Position numbers and translations under genes: made by a program
From: Labilibacter marinus
GTDB lineage: Bacteria > Bacteroidota > Bacteroidia > Bacteroidales > Marinilabiliaceae
Direction of reading: 5' to 3'
DNA: 64,000 bases
Assembly: GCF_001659685.2 (NCBI RefSeq)
Contig: NZ_LXYE02000054.1
Span: forward strand, 1 to 64,000
Shown here: one piece after another, positions 49,396 to 58,022 of the stretch
How positions within the stretch are numbered: position 1 is the stretch's first letter
Layout of the letters: each line of letters starts with the position of its first letter
Notes under the pieces: model-generated
Databases searched by the model: none
The model's input: only the letters and a program-made list of their open reading frames with translations
Told to the model about the DNA's origin: nothing

Positions 49396-50061
49396 ATGAA
49401 AGCTAGAAAAGAAGAAATTTTAAAAGCTCATGCATATCGCAGAGCAATTAAAGAGTTTGAGCCAGAGCAAAAAATATCAGATGATGATTTTGAGTTCATT
49501 CTTGAAGTGGGTCGACGCTCTCCAAGTTCCTTTGGATGGGAACCATGGAAATTTGTAGTGGTTCAGAATACTGAGTTACGCGAAAAATTAGCAGAACCAA
49601 GTTGGGGTGCTCAAAAGCAATTAGCTTCGGCAAGTCATTTTGTAATTCTAATGGCTCGTAAAGGCGATGAGATGAAGGTGGGTTCAGATTATTTAAAATA
49701 TAAGTCGCAACAAGTAGATAAGCTACCTTCTGACATTGAAGAAATGAAACTGAAGTTCTTCAAAGGGTTTATGGAAAATGAGTTTGACCTCACCAACGAG
49801 CGTAAAATTTTTGATTGGGCTTGTAAACAGGTGTATTTACCATTTGCTAATATGATGACTGCAGCTGCACAAATTGGTATCGATTCTTGCCCTATTGAAG
49901 GCTTTGATAGAGCGAAGGTTGAGAATATCTTAACAGAAGCTGGTGTAGATACTACTAAATTGGGCGTTGCAGCTATGGTAGCGTTTGGTTATAGAAAAGA
50001 GGATTCACCATTTCCACAATCTCGTTTTTCTATGGAAGAAGTGGTAGAGTGGGTGAAATAA
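49396..50061 (+). CDS. Nitroreductase family protein
   Basis: 221 residues, normal for NfsB-like FMN-dependent nitroreductases. Features: 'YRRAIKEFEP' at the start, 'RSPSSFGWEPWKFVVV' (about residues 46-61) in the FMN-binding region, 'ANMMTAAAQIGIDSCPIEGFD' near 150-170 and 'VAAMVAFGYRKED' near the end. It uses NAD(P)H to reduce quinones or nitro compounds in the cytoplasm. It lies in a stretch rich in redox and stress-like genes (radical SAM, SDR, MarR, ABM monooxygenase). Confidence 0.9.
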   Translation: MKARKEEILKAHAYRRAIKEFEPEQKISDDDFEFILEVGRRSPSSFGWEPWKFVVVQNTELREKLAEPSWGAQKQLASASHFVILMARKGDEMKVGSDYLKYKSQQVDKLPSDIEEMKLKFFKGFMENEFDLTNERKIFDWACKQVYLPFANMMTAAAQIGIDSCPIEGFDRAKVENILTEAGVDTTKLGVAAMVAFGYRKEDSPFPQSRFSMEEVVEWVK

Positions 50062-50088
50062 GATTTTATTTTGGTTATTATAGTTTGG

Positions 50089-50127
50089 AACCTGATTGGC
50101 AGTATTGCTGGTCAGGTTTTTTGTTTT
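50089..50127 (+). terminator. Intrinsic terminator
   Basis: Stem pairing 50089-50095 with 50112-50118 plus an inner CAG/CTG pair, followed by a T-rich tract. Ends the nitroreductase gene. Confidence 0.65.
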
Positions 50128-50175
50128 TATGGGGTAAAAATACAATTCAGAATTTCGAATAATAAATATACCATT

Positions 50176-50254
50176 ACTTGTATGTACAACCTTTTTTTAT
50201 ACTATTTATTACTATTGCCTTACATCTATTCATATAAACAATTGAGTAAATTTG
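50176..50254 (+). promoter_or_regulatory. TTGTATGTACAA operator plus -7 box
   Basis: Near-palindrome TTGTATGTACAA (50178-50189) in the context ACTTGTATGTACAACC-T(7)-ATAC, with a -7 match TAAATTTG at 50247-50254. Palindrome to -7 distance is 58 bases and -7 to start codon about 42, nearly the same as at 48.2 kb. The two elements share about 24 bases, so a common regulator is likely. Confidence 0.6.
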
Positions 50255-50295
50255 TATTGTTGAAATAATAATAACCTGCATAAAATTAAAATATT

Positions 50296-50748
50296 ATGGA
50301 AAGCCAAAAGCAACGTAAAAAATTAAAGATTGATGAAAACCACCTAGTCTTTATTGATTCTGATACCAGCAAAGAATCCATCATAGAATGTGGAGAAGCT
50401 TATATCGTAAAGAATTTCTTTACCAATCATTATCCAGATAATGGTGAGCTTGAAAAAGCATTAAACTATATCGAATACGAATTAACCGACCATAAGGAAC
50501 TGAAAAGTAATAATGAGCTTTTAAGTACTGATAATTATTTGCTAGCTGAGGTATTGGATGTGCAAGAAACAAAGGTGGTAGAACGCGATGATGTGGAGTT
50601 AGCTTTTGATAAATACATAGATTGCTCAAATGGAGAACCAGAGCATATGCTAGGTATAAAGTATTCGCTTGAAAAACTGACTACCATTATATTAGTGCGC
50701 TCTGTAATGTACTATCTAGGTTTTACGGAAATTGAAATTGTAAAATAA
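50296..50748 (+). CDS. Hypothetical cytoplasmic protein
   Basis: 150 residues, no signal peptide or membrane segment, acidic overall. Predicted mixed alpha/beta with a helical C-terminus (LTTIILVRSVMYYLGFTEIE). I recognise no family. It is separated by only 8 bp from the downstream SDR gene, so they are co-transcribed from the promoter carrying the TTGTATGTACAA element. Its expression control is therefore the most informative fact about it. Confidence 0.65.
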   Translation: MESQKQRKKLKIDENHLVFIDSDTSKESIIECGEAYIVKNFFTNHYPDNGELEKALNYIEYELTDHKELKSNNELLSTDNYLLAEVLDVQETKVVERDDVELAFDKYIDCSNGEPEHMLGIKYSLEKLTTIILVRSVMYYLGFTEIEIVK

Positions 50749-50756
50749 TAGAAGAG

Positions 50757-51554
50757 ATGAAAAAAACAATATTAATAACGGGGAGTACCGATGGTATAGG
50801 AAAATTAACTGCTGTTTTTCTGGCAAAAGATGGACATGAAGTGATTTTGCACGGGCGAAATGCAGAGAAGTTGAATGCAGTAGTAGCTGAGATTTCTGAG
50901 GAAACAGGAAATGATTCAATCAAAGGTTATGTGGCCGATTTCTCGGATTTAGAATCTGTAAAAGAAATGGCGGGCAAAGTTAATGGAGAGCTTGCTAAAA
51001 TTGATGTATTAATTAATAATGCTGGTGTTTTTAAAGGACCAGGAACAAATGAGCAGGGATTAGATTCTCGTTTAGTGGTGAACTACTTAGCGCCTTACGT
51101 GCTTACCAAAGGTATTTTGCCAAGTTTGAAAAAAGGAAATGAAGCGCGAATTGTAAACTTAAGTTCAGCTGCTCAATCTCCTGTTTCTATGGATGCTTTA
51201 AAAGGAGAAGAAAGTATTTCGGTAGGAGAGGCATATGCACAAAGTAAATTAGCGCTTACCATGTGGAGTTTCTATTTAGCACAAAAAGTGCCTGAAACAA
51301 GTGTTATTGCGGTAAATCCTGGTTCTCTTTTAAATACAAATATGGCCAAAGAGGCTTACGGTCAATTTTGGTCACCAGCCGATAAGGGAGCTAATATTTT
51401 ATACGAATTAGCAGTGCACGAAAATTTTAAGGGTATTACAGGAAAGTATTTTGATAACGACCAAGGTAATTTTGGTTTGGCTCAGCAAGATGCTTATAAT
51501 GAAGCTAAAATAGAACGCTTAATAAAGGTGACAGAAGAAATTGTTACTGATTAA
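50757..51554 (+). CDS. Short-chain dehydrogenase/reductase
   Basis: 265 residues. Cofactor motif TGSTDGIG at 8-15, NNAG at 87-90, catalytic Ser in NLSS (about 136) and YAQSK at 160-164. 'LHGRN' after the second strand suggests NADPH preference. The fold is of the retinol-dehydrogenase/WW-oxidoreductase-like kind, including a long C-terminal lid region; substrate unknown. Second gene of an operon with the 150-residue hypothetical protein. Confidence 0.9.
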   Translation: MKKTILITGSTDGIGKLTAVFLAKDGHEVILHGRNAEKLNAVVAEISEETGNDSIKGYVADFSDLESVKEMAGKVNGELAKIDVLINNAGVFKGPGTNEQGLDSRLVVNYLAPYVLTKGILPSLKKGNEARIVNLSSAAQSPVSMDALKGEESISVGEAYAQSKLALTMWSFYLAQKVPETSVIAVNPGSLLNTNMAKEAYGQFWSPADKGANILYELAVHENFKGITGKYFDNDQGNFGLAQQDAYNEAKIERLIKVTEEIVTD

Positions 51555-51610
51555 AAGCCTAGGAGAAATAGTAAACCAATGGTGGTTTGCTAGTGAAGAA
51601 AGAAATCTCA

Positions 51611-52420
51611 ATGAATGAACATTGTAAAAAGGTCTTAACTATTGGAGTCATCGATTTATCGTTTCATAGAATTATGGGTTCTATACACACCCATATGTTG
51701 CGGCATATGGGTTTTGAAGTGAATAGAATATTTACTCCGCATAAAGATGCTTTTGACAAACTTAAAAGCGGGGAGGTAGATATGATAACCTCAGCATGGC
51801 TTCCTTTTAGTGATGGTCAGATTAAATCTGAAGTGGAGAAGGAGGTGCCATTGCTGGAGCTAGGTAATCATTATCAACCACAAGCTTTTTGGGGTGTGCC
51901 CAATTATATTTCTTCAAATGAGGTGGCTGAAATTGATGATTTAAAGAAGCCACACGTGATTAGAAAAATGAAGCTAGCTATTCAGGGTATTTGTCCTGGA
52001 GCTGGGATCAGCCAATCATCCGTAAAAATGATGGATAGCTACGGACTTCATTCTAATGGTTATCGGTTTTATACAGGAACAGAGGAGTGTTGTTATGGCG
52101 CTTTTGAACAGGCTGTGGAGCAACAGCAATGGGTGGTTGTTCCGCTCTGGAAGCCTAATTTTTTACGTTTAAAATATCCTATTAGAGAATTACGTGACCC
52201 TAAAAAAATCATCAGCTCCAATGATATTGCGGTTTTGTTATTAAGAGAAGATAAAAGGGATCTATTTACAACAGACCAAATAGAACAGCTTGATAGATTG
52301 AGCTTTTCGGTAGATATTATTGAAAAACTGGATGAAAGAGTGAGCCGTTATAATGACCCGTTAGATGAACTCTGTGAAGAGTTTTTGCAAGCAGAAGGAA
52401 TTTTAGGGAATAGGAATTAG
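51611..52420 (+). CDS. OpuAC-like glycine betaine-binding domain protein without signal peptide
   Basis: Start set at the ATG at 51611; upstream only a TTG is in frame. 269 residues. The whole protein matches the substrate-binding domain of glycine betaine/choline ABC importers (OpuAC): 'KSGEVDMITSAWLPFSDG', 'CPGAGISQSSVKMMDSYGL' and 'WVVVPLWKPNFLRLKYPIREL', with several Trp/Tyr suited to a cation cage. But there is no signal or lipobox, and no permease or ATPase is near, so it is probably cytosolic and may be a ligand sensor or enzyme-like derivative. Lies 56 bp after the SDR gene. Confidence 0.78.
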   Translation: MNEHCKKVLTIGVIDLSFHRIMGSIHTHMLRHMGFEVNRIFTPHKDAFDKLKSGEVDMITSAWLPFSDGQIKSEVEKEVPLLELGNHYQPQAFWGVPNYISSNEVAEIDDLKKPHVIRKMKLAIQGICPGAGISQSSVKMMDSYGLHSNGYRFYTGTEECCYGAFEQAVEQQQWVVVPLWKPNFLRLKYPIRELRDPKKIISSNDIAVLLLREDKRDLFTTDQIEQLDRLSFSVDIIEKLDERVSRYNDPLDELCEEFLQAEGILGNRN

Positions 52421-52435
52421 CTAAGAGTAGAACAC

Positions 52436-52867
52436 TTATTTACCTAAAAGCTCATTTGCGCTATGAATAGAAATAGATAGTTTTTTAGCCATTTCATCTC
52501 CCAGTTTATCGGTGTATAAATCGTGTAAAATATTTAATGACTGTTCAATAATCGCTTTAAACTCAAACCCTTTTTCTGTGGGGAAAACGCTAACCACTCG
52601 ACCTTCTTTTTTTCTTTCAATTAAACCCATTTTTAATAGCTTTTCTATAAAGCGAGTTACGGTAGATGCTTCTAGGTTCATTCGTTTACCTATTTTGTGT
52701 TGGTTTAATCCAGGATCATCCAATATTACCAACATAACATAAGCATATGCAGGTGGTATTCCTGTCATTTTAAAGGCCTCATCTGCCAATTTATTTAAAT
52801 ATCGAGTTAAAGAATTTGCCGTAAAATATAAGCAACTCTCTACGTTTGAACTGTTACAAGTACTCAT
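52436..52867 (-). CDS. MarR family transcriptional regulator
   Basis: 143 residues, one winged-helix domain. The recognition region is 'NQHKIGKRMNLEASTVTRFIEKL' split over HTH helices, followed by the wing with 'RVVSVFPTEKG'. N-terminal cysteines (two in the first 12 residues) could serve in redox sensing but that is speculative. MarR proteins usually repress nearby genes and respond to phenolics or oxidants; candidates here are the ABM monooxygenase, SDR and nitroreductase genes. It converges on the OpuAC-like gene with a 15-bp gap. Confidence 0.9.
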   Translation of the reverse strand: MSTCNSSNVESCLYFTANSLTRYLNKLADEAFKMTGIPPAYAYVMLVILDDPGLNQHKIGKRMNLEASTVTRFIEKLLKMGLIERKKEGRVVSVFPTEKGFEFKAIIEQSLNILHDLYTDKLGDEMAKKLSISIHSANELLGK

Positions 52868-52898
52868 GATTTTTAGTTAACAGTGAATAGTCACTGGT

Positions 52899-53753
52899 TT
52901 AAGAACAGCAAACCTGTCCGCTTTTTTTAAATTCTTTAACCGTCATGCCATATGCCTTTTTAAACGAACGGGATAGATGACTGCTGTCTGTGAAATTAAG
53001 CTGGAAGGCAATTTCTTTTAAGCTTAGATCGGTGTGTAATATTTTAGTTTCAACTATTTTTAATTTCGATTTTATAATATAATCTGCCAAACTTACACCT
53101 GCTTGTTTTTTAAAATATTCAGAAAAGTATGATTTAGAGATGCTAAATTTATCTGCTAAAGCAGGAATACGAAGATTATCTCCTTCAAAAATATGAGTGT
53201 TAATATACCTTAGTATCTCACCAAAGCGATTATCTATTTCGTTGGCTTGTTCTACATAACGTTTTTCAATGCTACGAGCCAAAATATTTAAAATAGAAAA
53301 GATTGATCCATTAATGATGGCATTTGAATAACTATCAGAAGCCAAATATTCTTGATAAATGGATTTGATGTTATGAATAATAAATTGCCTTTCTCTATCG
53401 GTTGAAATAATATCTCCAGGAACTTTATTGTAATTGGCTAATATGTATGCAATTCTATCAAACCAAGCATTATAGTTAGTTAGTCCATCATCGGTAATAA
53501 AATAATTATCGGTAAAACGGATAAAATAAAAACGAGAAGTTTCCTTAATCTTAAAGGAGTGACAATCTAAAGGAGGCAATAGAAATATGTTGCCAGCTTG
53601 ATACTCAAATTCATGCTGGTTAATACACTGCAAACCTGACCCTTCTTCTACATATACAATTTCAAAGAAGTTATGCTTGTGTGGTCGCTTACCCCAACTA
53701 GTTAATTCCTCTACATGTATTTCAAATACTTTATGAACGGATTCTGTAATCAT
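52899..53753 (-). CDS. AraC family transcriptional regulator
   Basis: Start set at the ATG ending at 53753; the longer frame uses a TTG. 284 residues: cupin-like N-terminal sensor (about 10-90, with '[17 protein letters not shown]'), linker, then two HTH motifs ('[19 protein letters not shown]' and '[20 protein letters not shown]') ending with the usual AraC C-terminus. The cupin suggests a small-molecule or sugar ligand. It is divergent from the ABM monooxygenase gene at 53973, which may be its target. Confidence 0.92.
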   Translation of the reverse strand: MITESVHKVFEIHVEELTSWGKRPHKHNFFEIVYVEEGSGLQCINQHEFEYQAGNIFLLPPLDCHSFKIKETSRFYFIRFTDNYFITDDGLTNYNAWFDRIAYILANYNKVPGDIISTDRERQFIIHNIKSIYQEYLASDSYSNAIINGSIFSILNILARSIEKRYVEQANEIDNRFGEILRYINTHIFEGDNLRIPALADKFSISKSYFSEYFKKQAGVSLADYIIKSKLKIVETKILHTDLSLKEIAFQLNFTDSSHLSRSFKKAYGMTVKEFKKSGQVCCS

Positions 53754-53847
53754 GGTATTAATATTGGTTTGTATGTGCAAATATAGGTATTATTCATCTT
53801 TAAATGAGTTAACTGTTTGTTAATGTTGAATACGTATTGTTTATTAC

Positions 53848-53940
53848 TTGTATTAGTACAATTCTAACCTTTATATGTACAATTTTGACTGCATGAGCTT
53901 GTTTATCTTTGTTATACCAATTTCATAATACAATTGGTAT
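53848..53940 (+). promoter_or_regulatory. Promoter of ABM gene with TTGTA/GTACAA half-sites and TSS palindrome
   Basis: Contains TTGTATTAGTACAA (53848-53861), a second GTACAA (53877-53882), a -7 match TATCTTTG (53904-53911) and a perfect 9-bp inverted repeat ATACCAATT/AATTGGTAT (53914-53922 and 53932-53940) at the expected transcription start. The half-sites resemble the elements at 48.2 and 50.2 kb but with different spacing. Confidence 0.45.
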
Positions 53941-53972
53941 TATACAGCAATAAACCATTAAGGATAAAAATC

Positions 53973-54269
53973 ATGGAAAACCAAAAATTAACAATCGTAG
54001 CTAGAATATTAGCAAAAGACGAAAAAAGAGATTTAGTAAAAACGGAGTTACTTAAATTAATTGATGTAACTAGGGTTGAAGAAGGGTGTATCAATTATGA
54101 TTTACATCAGGACAATGAAAATCCTAACTTTTTTCTTTTTTACGAGAATTGGAAAAACAAAGAATTATGGCAAAAGCATATGGGTAATCAGCATTTAGCC
54201 GATTATTTGAAAGCAACTGAAGGTGCAGTGGAGGAGTTTATTGTTCATGAAATGACAAATATTGAGTAA
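53973..54269 (+). CDS. ABM-domain monooxygenase (quinol monooxygenase-like)
   Basis: Start set at the ATG at 53973, giving 98 residues, the standard size; the frame extends upstream but that would include the TSS palindrome. The antibiotic biosynthesis monooxygenase fold is shown by 'LTIVARILAKDEKRDLVKTE' spread over the first strand and helix, 'EEGCINYDLHQD' and 'ENWKNKELWQKHM'. Members such as YgiN oxidise quinols or small aromatics without metal or cofactor, or act on haem. The divergent AraC gene and nearby MarR gene are possible regulators. Confidence 0.87.
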   Translation: MENQKLTIVARILAKDEKRDLVKTELLKLIDVTRVEEGCINYDLHQDNENPNFFLFYENWKNKELWQKHMGNQHLADYLKATEGAVEEFIVHEMTNIE

Positions 54270-54275
54270 TTGTTA

Positions 54276-54309
54276 AAACCTCTCAGTTTATGATTAGACT
54301 GAGAGGTTT
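54276..54309. terminator. Bidirectional terminator, 12-bp perfect stem
   Basis: Arms 54276-54287 and 54298-54309 pair perfectly, loop of 10 bases, followed by a T-rich tract. Separates the convergent ABM and thioesterase genes. Confidence 0.85.
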
Positions 54310-54315
54310 GTTGTT

Positions 54316-54723
54316 TTATTTTTTCTGAGCAGCTAGGGCATCTACTATTTCTTGGCAAATACCTAGTCGGCCATTGATTAAAGTTGTAGAAGTAATTACG
54401 CCTTTTAAACAAAGTTTTTCATCCGGCAAGCGATATATATCTTGATAAAACATATATTTTACGCCCTTGTGTTCGCACCTTAGTTTAACCACGAATTTAT
54501 CATTACTTCTTAGCGGATATTTGTATTGCATATCGGCTCTAGCCACTACGGCCATAATACCTTTTTCAAATAATTCGGTAAAATTTAGACCTATAGTATC
54601 TAAAAATTCATGGCGTGTATGCTCCAAATAATTTTGGTATACCGAGTTATTGACTACCCCCTGTAAATCACATTCGTAATCTCTAACTTTAAATTCTAAT
54701 TCGTAATCGTATATTGTTTCCAT
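54316..54723 (-). CDS. Acyl-CoA thioesterase, hot-dog fold (YbgC/4HBT-like)
   Basis: 135 residues, a single hot-dog domain. 'VRDYECDLQGVVNNSVYQNY' (residues 13-32) is the catalytic helix region with D19 as the expected acid in the D-x-x-G-V-V-x-N-x-x-Y motif. It hydrolyses short or aromatic acyl-CoAs. It is transcribed after the threonine aldolase gene with 44 bp between them. Confidence 0.9.
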   Translation of the reverse strand: METIYDYELEFKVRDYECDLQGVVNNSVYQNYLEHTRHEFLDTIGLNFTELFEKGIMAVVARADMQYKYPLRSNDKFVVKLRCEHKGVKYMFYQDIYRLPDEKLCLKGVITSTTLINGRLGICQEIVDALAAQKK

Positions 54724-54767
54724 GATTTTTGTTTTGAGGATTATAACTTTTCGAAAGTGCCCTTTAC

Positions 54768-55805
54768 TTAAACTAATACGGAGAGCTTTTCTTTAATGAG
54801 CTGTACAAAAGTATTGATATCTTCTTCCTGTGTATCAAAGGAAGTCATCCAACGTACTTCTGACTTTTCAGGATCCCACATATAAAAAAAGAATTCTTGT
54901 TGCAAAGGTTCGATTATTTGAGATGGAACAATAGCAAAAACACCATTGCTCTCTACTTTTTGAGTGATTTTAACTTGCGGAATATCCTTTAATTTATCGG
55001 CTAGCTTTTTAGCCATGGTATTGGCATGAGCGGCGTTTCGCTTCCATAAATCATTGCTTAATAAGGCTTCAAACTGTGCGGCCGTATATCGCATTTTAGA
55101 ATGCAGCTGAGCGGTTTGTTTGCGGATGTATTTTACCGCTTCTGTATTTTTACCAAAAAAGATCACAGCCTCGCCATACATCAAACCATTTTTTGTACCT
55201 CCAAACGAAAGTACATCTACACCAGCATCAACAGTCATCTCTTTAAATGAACACCCTAAAGCTGCAACGGCATTAGAAATACGCGCACCATCCATGTGTA
55301 AATACATATCATTATTGTGCGCATAATCAGCAATTTCCTTTATTTCATCAATACTATACAAGGTTCCTAATTCGGTAGCTTGTGTAATGCTTATTATTTT
55401 TGGTTGCGAGTGATGTTCAAAACCAATACCGTGCATGTAGGTTTTGATACCTTCAACGCTTAATTTGCCATCTTCAGTTTTAACAGGCAGCAACTTACAA
55501 CCCGAATGTTTTTCTGGAGCTCCACATTCATCTACATTGATATGTGCCGTTTCTGGGCAAATAACCGCATGATAGGGGCTGGCCAAAGCCTGAATAGCAA
55601 TAACATTGGCTCCGGTTCCATTATAAGCAAAATAAACATCGGTAGCTTCGCCAAATATTTCCTTAAACTTAAGTATGGTTCGTTGGGTAACTTCATCGTC
55701 ACCATAACCTACTGCATGACCCTTATTTACATTAGCCATGGCTTCAAGTATTTCAGGATGAACACCTGAGTTATTATCGCTGGCAAAACCTCTAATTTGT
55801 GACAT
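54768..55805 (-). CDS. ltaE: Low-specificity L-threonine aldolase / beta-eliminating lyase
   Basis: Start set at the ATG ending at 55805 (MSQIRGFASDNNSG); the longer frame begins upstream of the family's N-terminus. 345 residues. The PLP lysine is K205 in FGGTKNG, the PLP-aspartate D172 in MDGAR, and 'ASDNNSGVHPEIL' is the usual opening. It splits threonine/allo-threonine to glycine and acetaldehyde; a related beta-eliminating role is possible. The specific symbol is by family resemblance. Confidence 0.85.
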   Translation of the reverse strand: MSQIRGFASDNNSGVHPEILEAMANVNKGHAVGYGDDEVTQRTILKFKEIFGEATDVYFAYNGTGANVIAIQALASPYHAVICPETAHINVDECGAPEKHSGCKLLPVKTEDGKLSVEGIKTYMHGIGFEHHSQPKIISITQATELGTLYSIDEIKEIADYAHNNDMYLHMDGARISNAVAALGCSFKEMTVDAGVDVLSFGGTKNGLMYGEAVIFFGKNTEAVKYIRKQTAQLHSKMRYTAAQFEALLSNDLWKRNAAHANTMAKKLADKLKDIPQVKITQKVESNGVFAIVPSQIIEPLQQEFFFYMWDPEKSEVRWMTSFDTQEEDINTFVQLIKEKLSVLV

Positions 55806-55847
55806 ATTGTAAAATTTAAAGTCCGAATTTGCAAAGAAATATTGAAA

Positions 55848-55880
55848 CAAAAAAAGCCGAAACGCATGGTTTCGACTTTT
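55848..55880 (-). terminator. Intrinsic terminator of the GPx gene
   Basis: Stem 55852-55863 with 55869-55880 (one mismatch), short loop; reading on the minus strand it is followed by a T-run. Confidence 0.7.
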
Positions 55881-55953
55881 AATACATGTTATTAATATTC
55901 TATCCGCATAAAGGTTATATTTTCAACTTTACACTTTTAAGTTTCAACTATTT

Positions 55954-56499
55954 TTAGCCTTCAATCCAATTAATAATTTCTTCGCTATCAGGTTTTGTTT
56001 TGGGTGATACTACTTTAACTAGTTTACCCGATTCATCAATTAAATATTTCTGAAAATTCCATTTTACATTACTGTCTTCTACACCGTTTTTTTCTTTTTG
56101 TGTAAGCCATTGGTAAATAGGTGCCATATCATCACCTTTTACAGAAATTTTAGCCATCATAGGAAAAGTAACCCCATAGTTTAGTGTACAGAATTCTCTA
56201 ATTTCTTTCGCATTACCTGGCTCTTGTTTCATAAAATTGTTGGCAGGAAAACCTACAATTACAAAATCATCTCCACCGTATTTTTTATAGATAGCTTCCA
56301 ATTGTTCGTACTGACCTGTTAATCCACATTTAGAAGCGGTGTTGACAACCAGTACTTTTTTCCCTTTAAGCTGAGATAAAGCAAATTCTTCACCTTCAAG
56401 AGTTTTAACTGTAAAATCGTGAAATGATTGTTGTGCATGCAGTGTCATCGCACTAACAATAAGCATGACTATTAATGTTAAACTTTTATATGTTTTCAT
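55954..56499 (-). CDS. Glutathione peroxidase family thiol peroxidase, periplasmic
   Basis: Start set at the ATG ending at 56499, giving a 181-residue protein with a Sec signal peptide (MKTYKSLTLIVMLIVSAMTL). The GPx catalytic set is Cys58 (NTASKCGLTGQ), Gln92 (NNFMKQEPG) and Trp147 (VKWNFQKYL); the Asn of the WNF motif is also present. Bacterial Cys-type GPx enzymes normally use thioredoxin rather than glutathione. A periplasmic copy would protect the envelope from peroxides. Confidence 0.9.
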   Translation of the reverse strand: MKTYKSLTLIVMLIVSAMTLHAQQSFHDFTVKTLEGEEFALSQLKGKKVLVVNTASKCGLTGQYEQLEAIYKKYGGDDFVIVGFPANNFMKQEPGNAKEIREFCTLNYGVTFPMMAKISVKGDDMAPIYQWLTQKEKNGVEDSNVKWNFQKYLIDESGKLVKVVSPKTKPDSEEIINWIEG

Positions 56500-56655
56500 A
56501 TTGGATAATTTTAATTCAAACATATAACCTCATTGATATGTATTTTGTTTAAAGAGTACGAAAGGATTTGATACAAAATAACTTGGTTCTACGGGCAAGT
56601 GTAACTCGCGCACTGTACCATACTTATTATCAGAACTGGACGAGTAGGAGCAAAA

Positions 56656-56684
56656 AAAATCCGATACAAAAAGCATCGGATTTT
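56656..56684. terminator. Intrinsic terminator of trpB
   Basis: 10-bp perfect stem (56656-56665 with 56675-56684) between trpB's 3' end and the GPx start; in minus-strand reading a T-run follows. Confidence 0.75.
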
Positions 56685-56705
56685 AAAATTGTAGGAAGTA
56701 ATGCA

Positions 56706-57935
56706 CTACAAGCCATAATCGTTTCCGTATTTCTCTACTACGTAATCAATATCTTTATCTCCTCTTCCAGATAAATTAACCACAATGGTTTGATCCTTTG
56801 GAAGGTCAGCTGCTATTTTTATGGCATAGGCCACAGCATGGGCACTTTCCAATGCAGGAATAATTCCTTCGTAGCGCGATAATTCAAAGAAAGCATCAAT
56901 CGCCTCTTTATCTGTAATGCTATCATAATTTACGCGCTTAATGTCTTTTAAATAACTATGTTGCGGTCCAACACCTGGGTAGTCTAAACCACTAGCAACG
57001 GTATTTACAGGAGCGGGTTCTCCATTTTCATCCTGTAATAAATAACATTTAAAGCCGTGTATCATACCGGGCTTGCCAAGACTTAAGGTGGCGGCATGCT
57101 CTCCGGTTTTAAAACTAGTTCCTGCTGGCTCTATTCCATGAATTTTCACCGATTCATCATCCAAAAATGCAGAGAAAATACCAATGGCATTAGAACCTCC
57201 ACCTACGCATGCTACTACATTATCAGGAGCTTTACCTTCGGCTTCTAATATTTGCTCTTTGGCTTCAACTCCTACAATAGATTGAAAGTCGCGCACCATC
57301 ATAGGAAATGGATGTGGACCAACAACAGAACCTATGGCGTATAGTTGGTTGACTGGGTCTTTTAGGTAAGCCTCAAAAGCAGCGTCAACAGCCTCTTTTA
57401 ATGTTTTTAAACCGTGTGTTGCAGGTATAACTTTGGCGCCTAAAATTCCCATTCTAACAACATTAGGATGTTCCTTTTTAATATCTACTTCGCCCATGTA
57501 AATATCGCACTCCAAGCCCACTAGTGCTGCAGCAGTTGCTAACGCTACGCCATGCTGTCCTGCACCCGTTTCTGCAATTAATTTCTTTTTGCCCATTTTC
57601 TTGGCCAAAAGGGCTTCTCCTAAACAATGGTTTATTTTGTGTGCACCAGTATGGTTAAGGTCTTCTCTTTTAAGATAAATTTTTGCTCCTCCCAGTTTGT
57701 TGGTAAGATTCTTGGCGTAGAATAGGGGAGAAGGACGACCAGTGTAGTGTTTTTGTAAGTATAATAACTCCTCCTTAAAAACAGGATCGTCTTTAATTTT
57801 TTGGTAGGCATCTGTTATTTCCTGCATTAATGGCTCTAGCATTGGAGGAACAAAACGTCCACCATATTCGCCAAAAAAGCCATTTTTATCAGGCATTACA
57901 GAAGCATCCAATAATGCTTTATCAACTTTTTCCAT
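56706..57935 (-). CDS. trpB: Tryptophan synthase beta chain, solitary
   Basis: 409 residues, normal for TrpB. The PLP lysine is K100 in [13 protein letters not shown], '[10 protein letters not shown]' follows at about 124-133, and the glycine-rich phosphate site '[10 protein letters not shown]' at about 245. N-terminal '[16 protein letters not shown]' is normal for the main TrpB group. It converts indole (or indole-glycerol-phosphate with TrpA) and serine to tryptophan. No trpA or other trp gene is adjacent, so this is either an indole-salvage copy or a dispersed trp gene. Confidence 0.92.
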   Translation of the reverse strand: MEKVDKALLDASVMPDKNGFFGEYGGRFVPPMLEPLMQEITDAYQKIKDDPVFKEELLYLQKHYTGRPSPLFYAKNLTNKLGGAKIYLKREDLNHTGAHKINHCLGEALLAKKMGKKKLIAETGAGQHGVALATAAALVGLECDIYMGEVDIKKEHPNVVRMGILGAKVIPATHGLKTLKEAVDAAFEAYLKDPVNQLYAIGSVVGPHPFPMMVRDFQSIVGVEAKEQILEAEGKAPDNVVACVGGGSNAIGIFSAFLDDESVKIHGIEPAGTSFKTGEHAATLSLGKPGMIHGFKCYLLQDENGEPAPVNTVASGLDYPGVGPQHSYLKDIKRVNYDSITDKEAIDAFFELSRYEGIIPALESAHAVAYAIKIAADLPKDQTIVVNLSGRGDKDIDYVVEKYGNDYGL

Positions 57936-58022
57936 ATACTTATTTATTCAAATTGGTATTAATTATAAGGTGAACACAATAATAAAAGATTAAATCGACA
58001 AAGCAAAAAAAGCGATTACAAT

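Noticed and set aside
50071-50268. Plus-strand frame after the nitroreductase gene
   Set aside because: It spans the terminator, the TTGTATGTACAA element and the -7 box of the next gene; the residues show no domain.
56568-56774. Plus-strand frame between GPx and trpB
   Set aside because: It includes the trpB terminator and antisense of trpB; no protein features.
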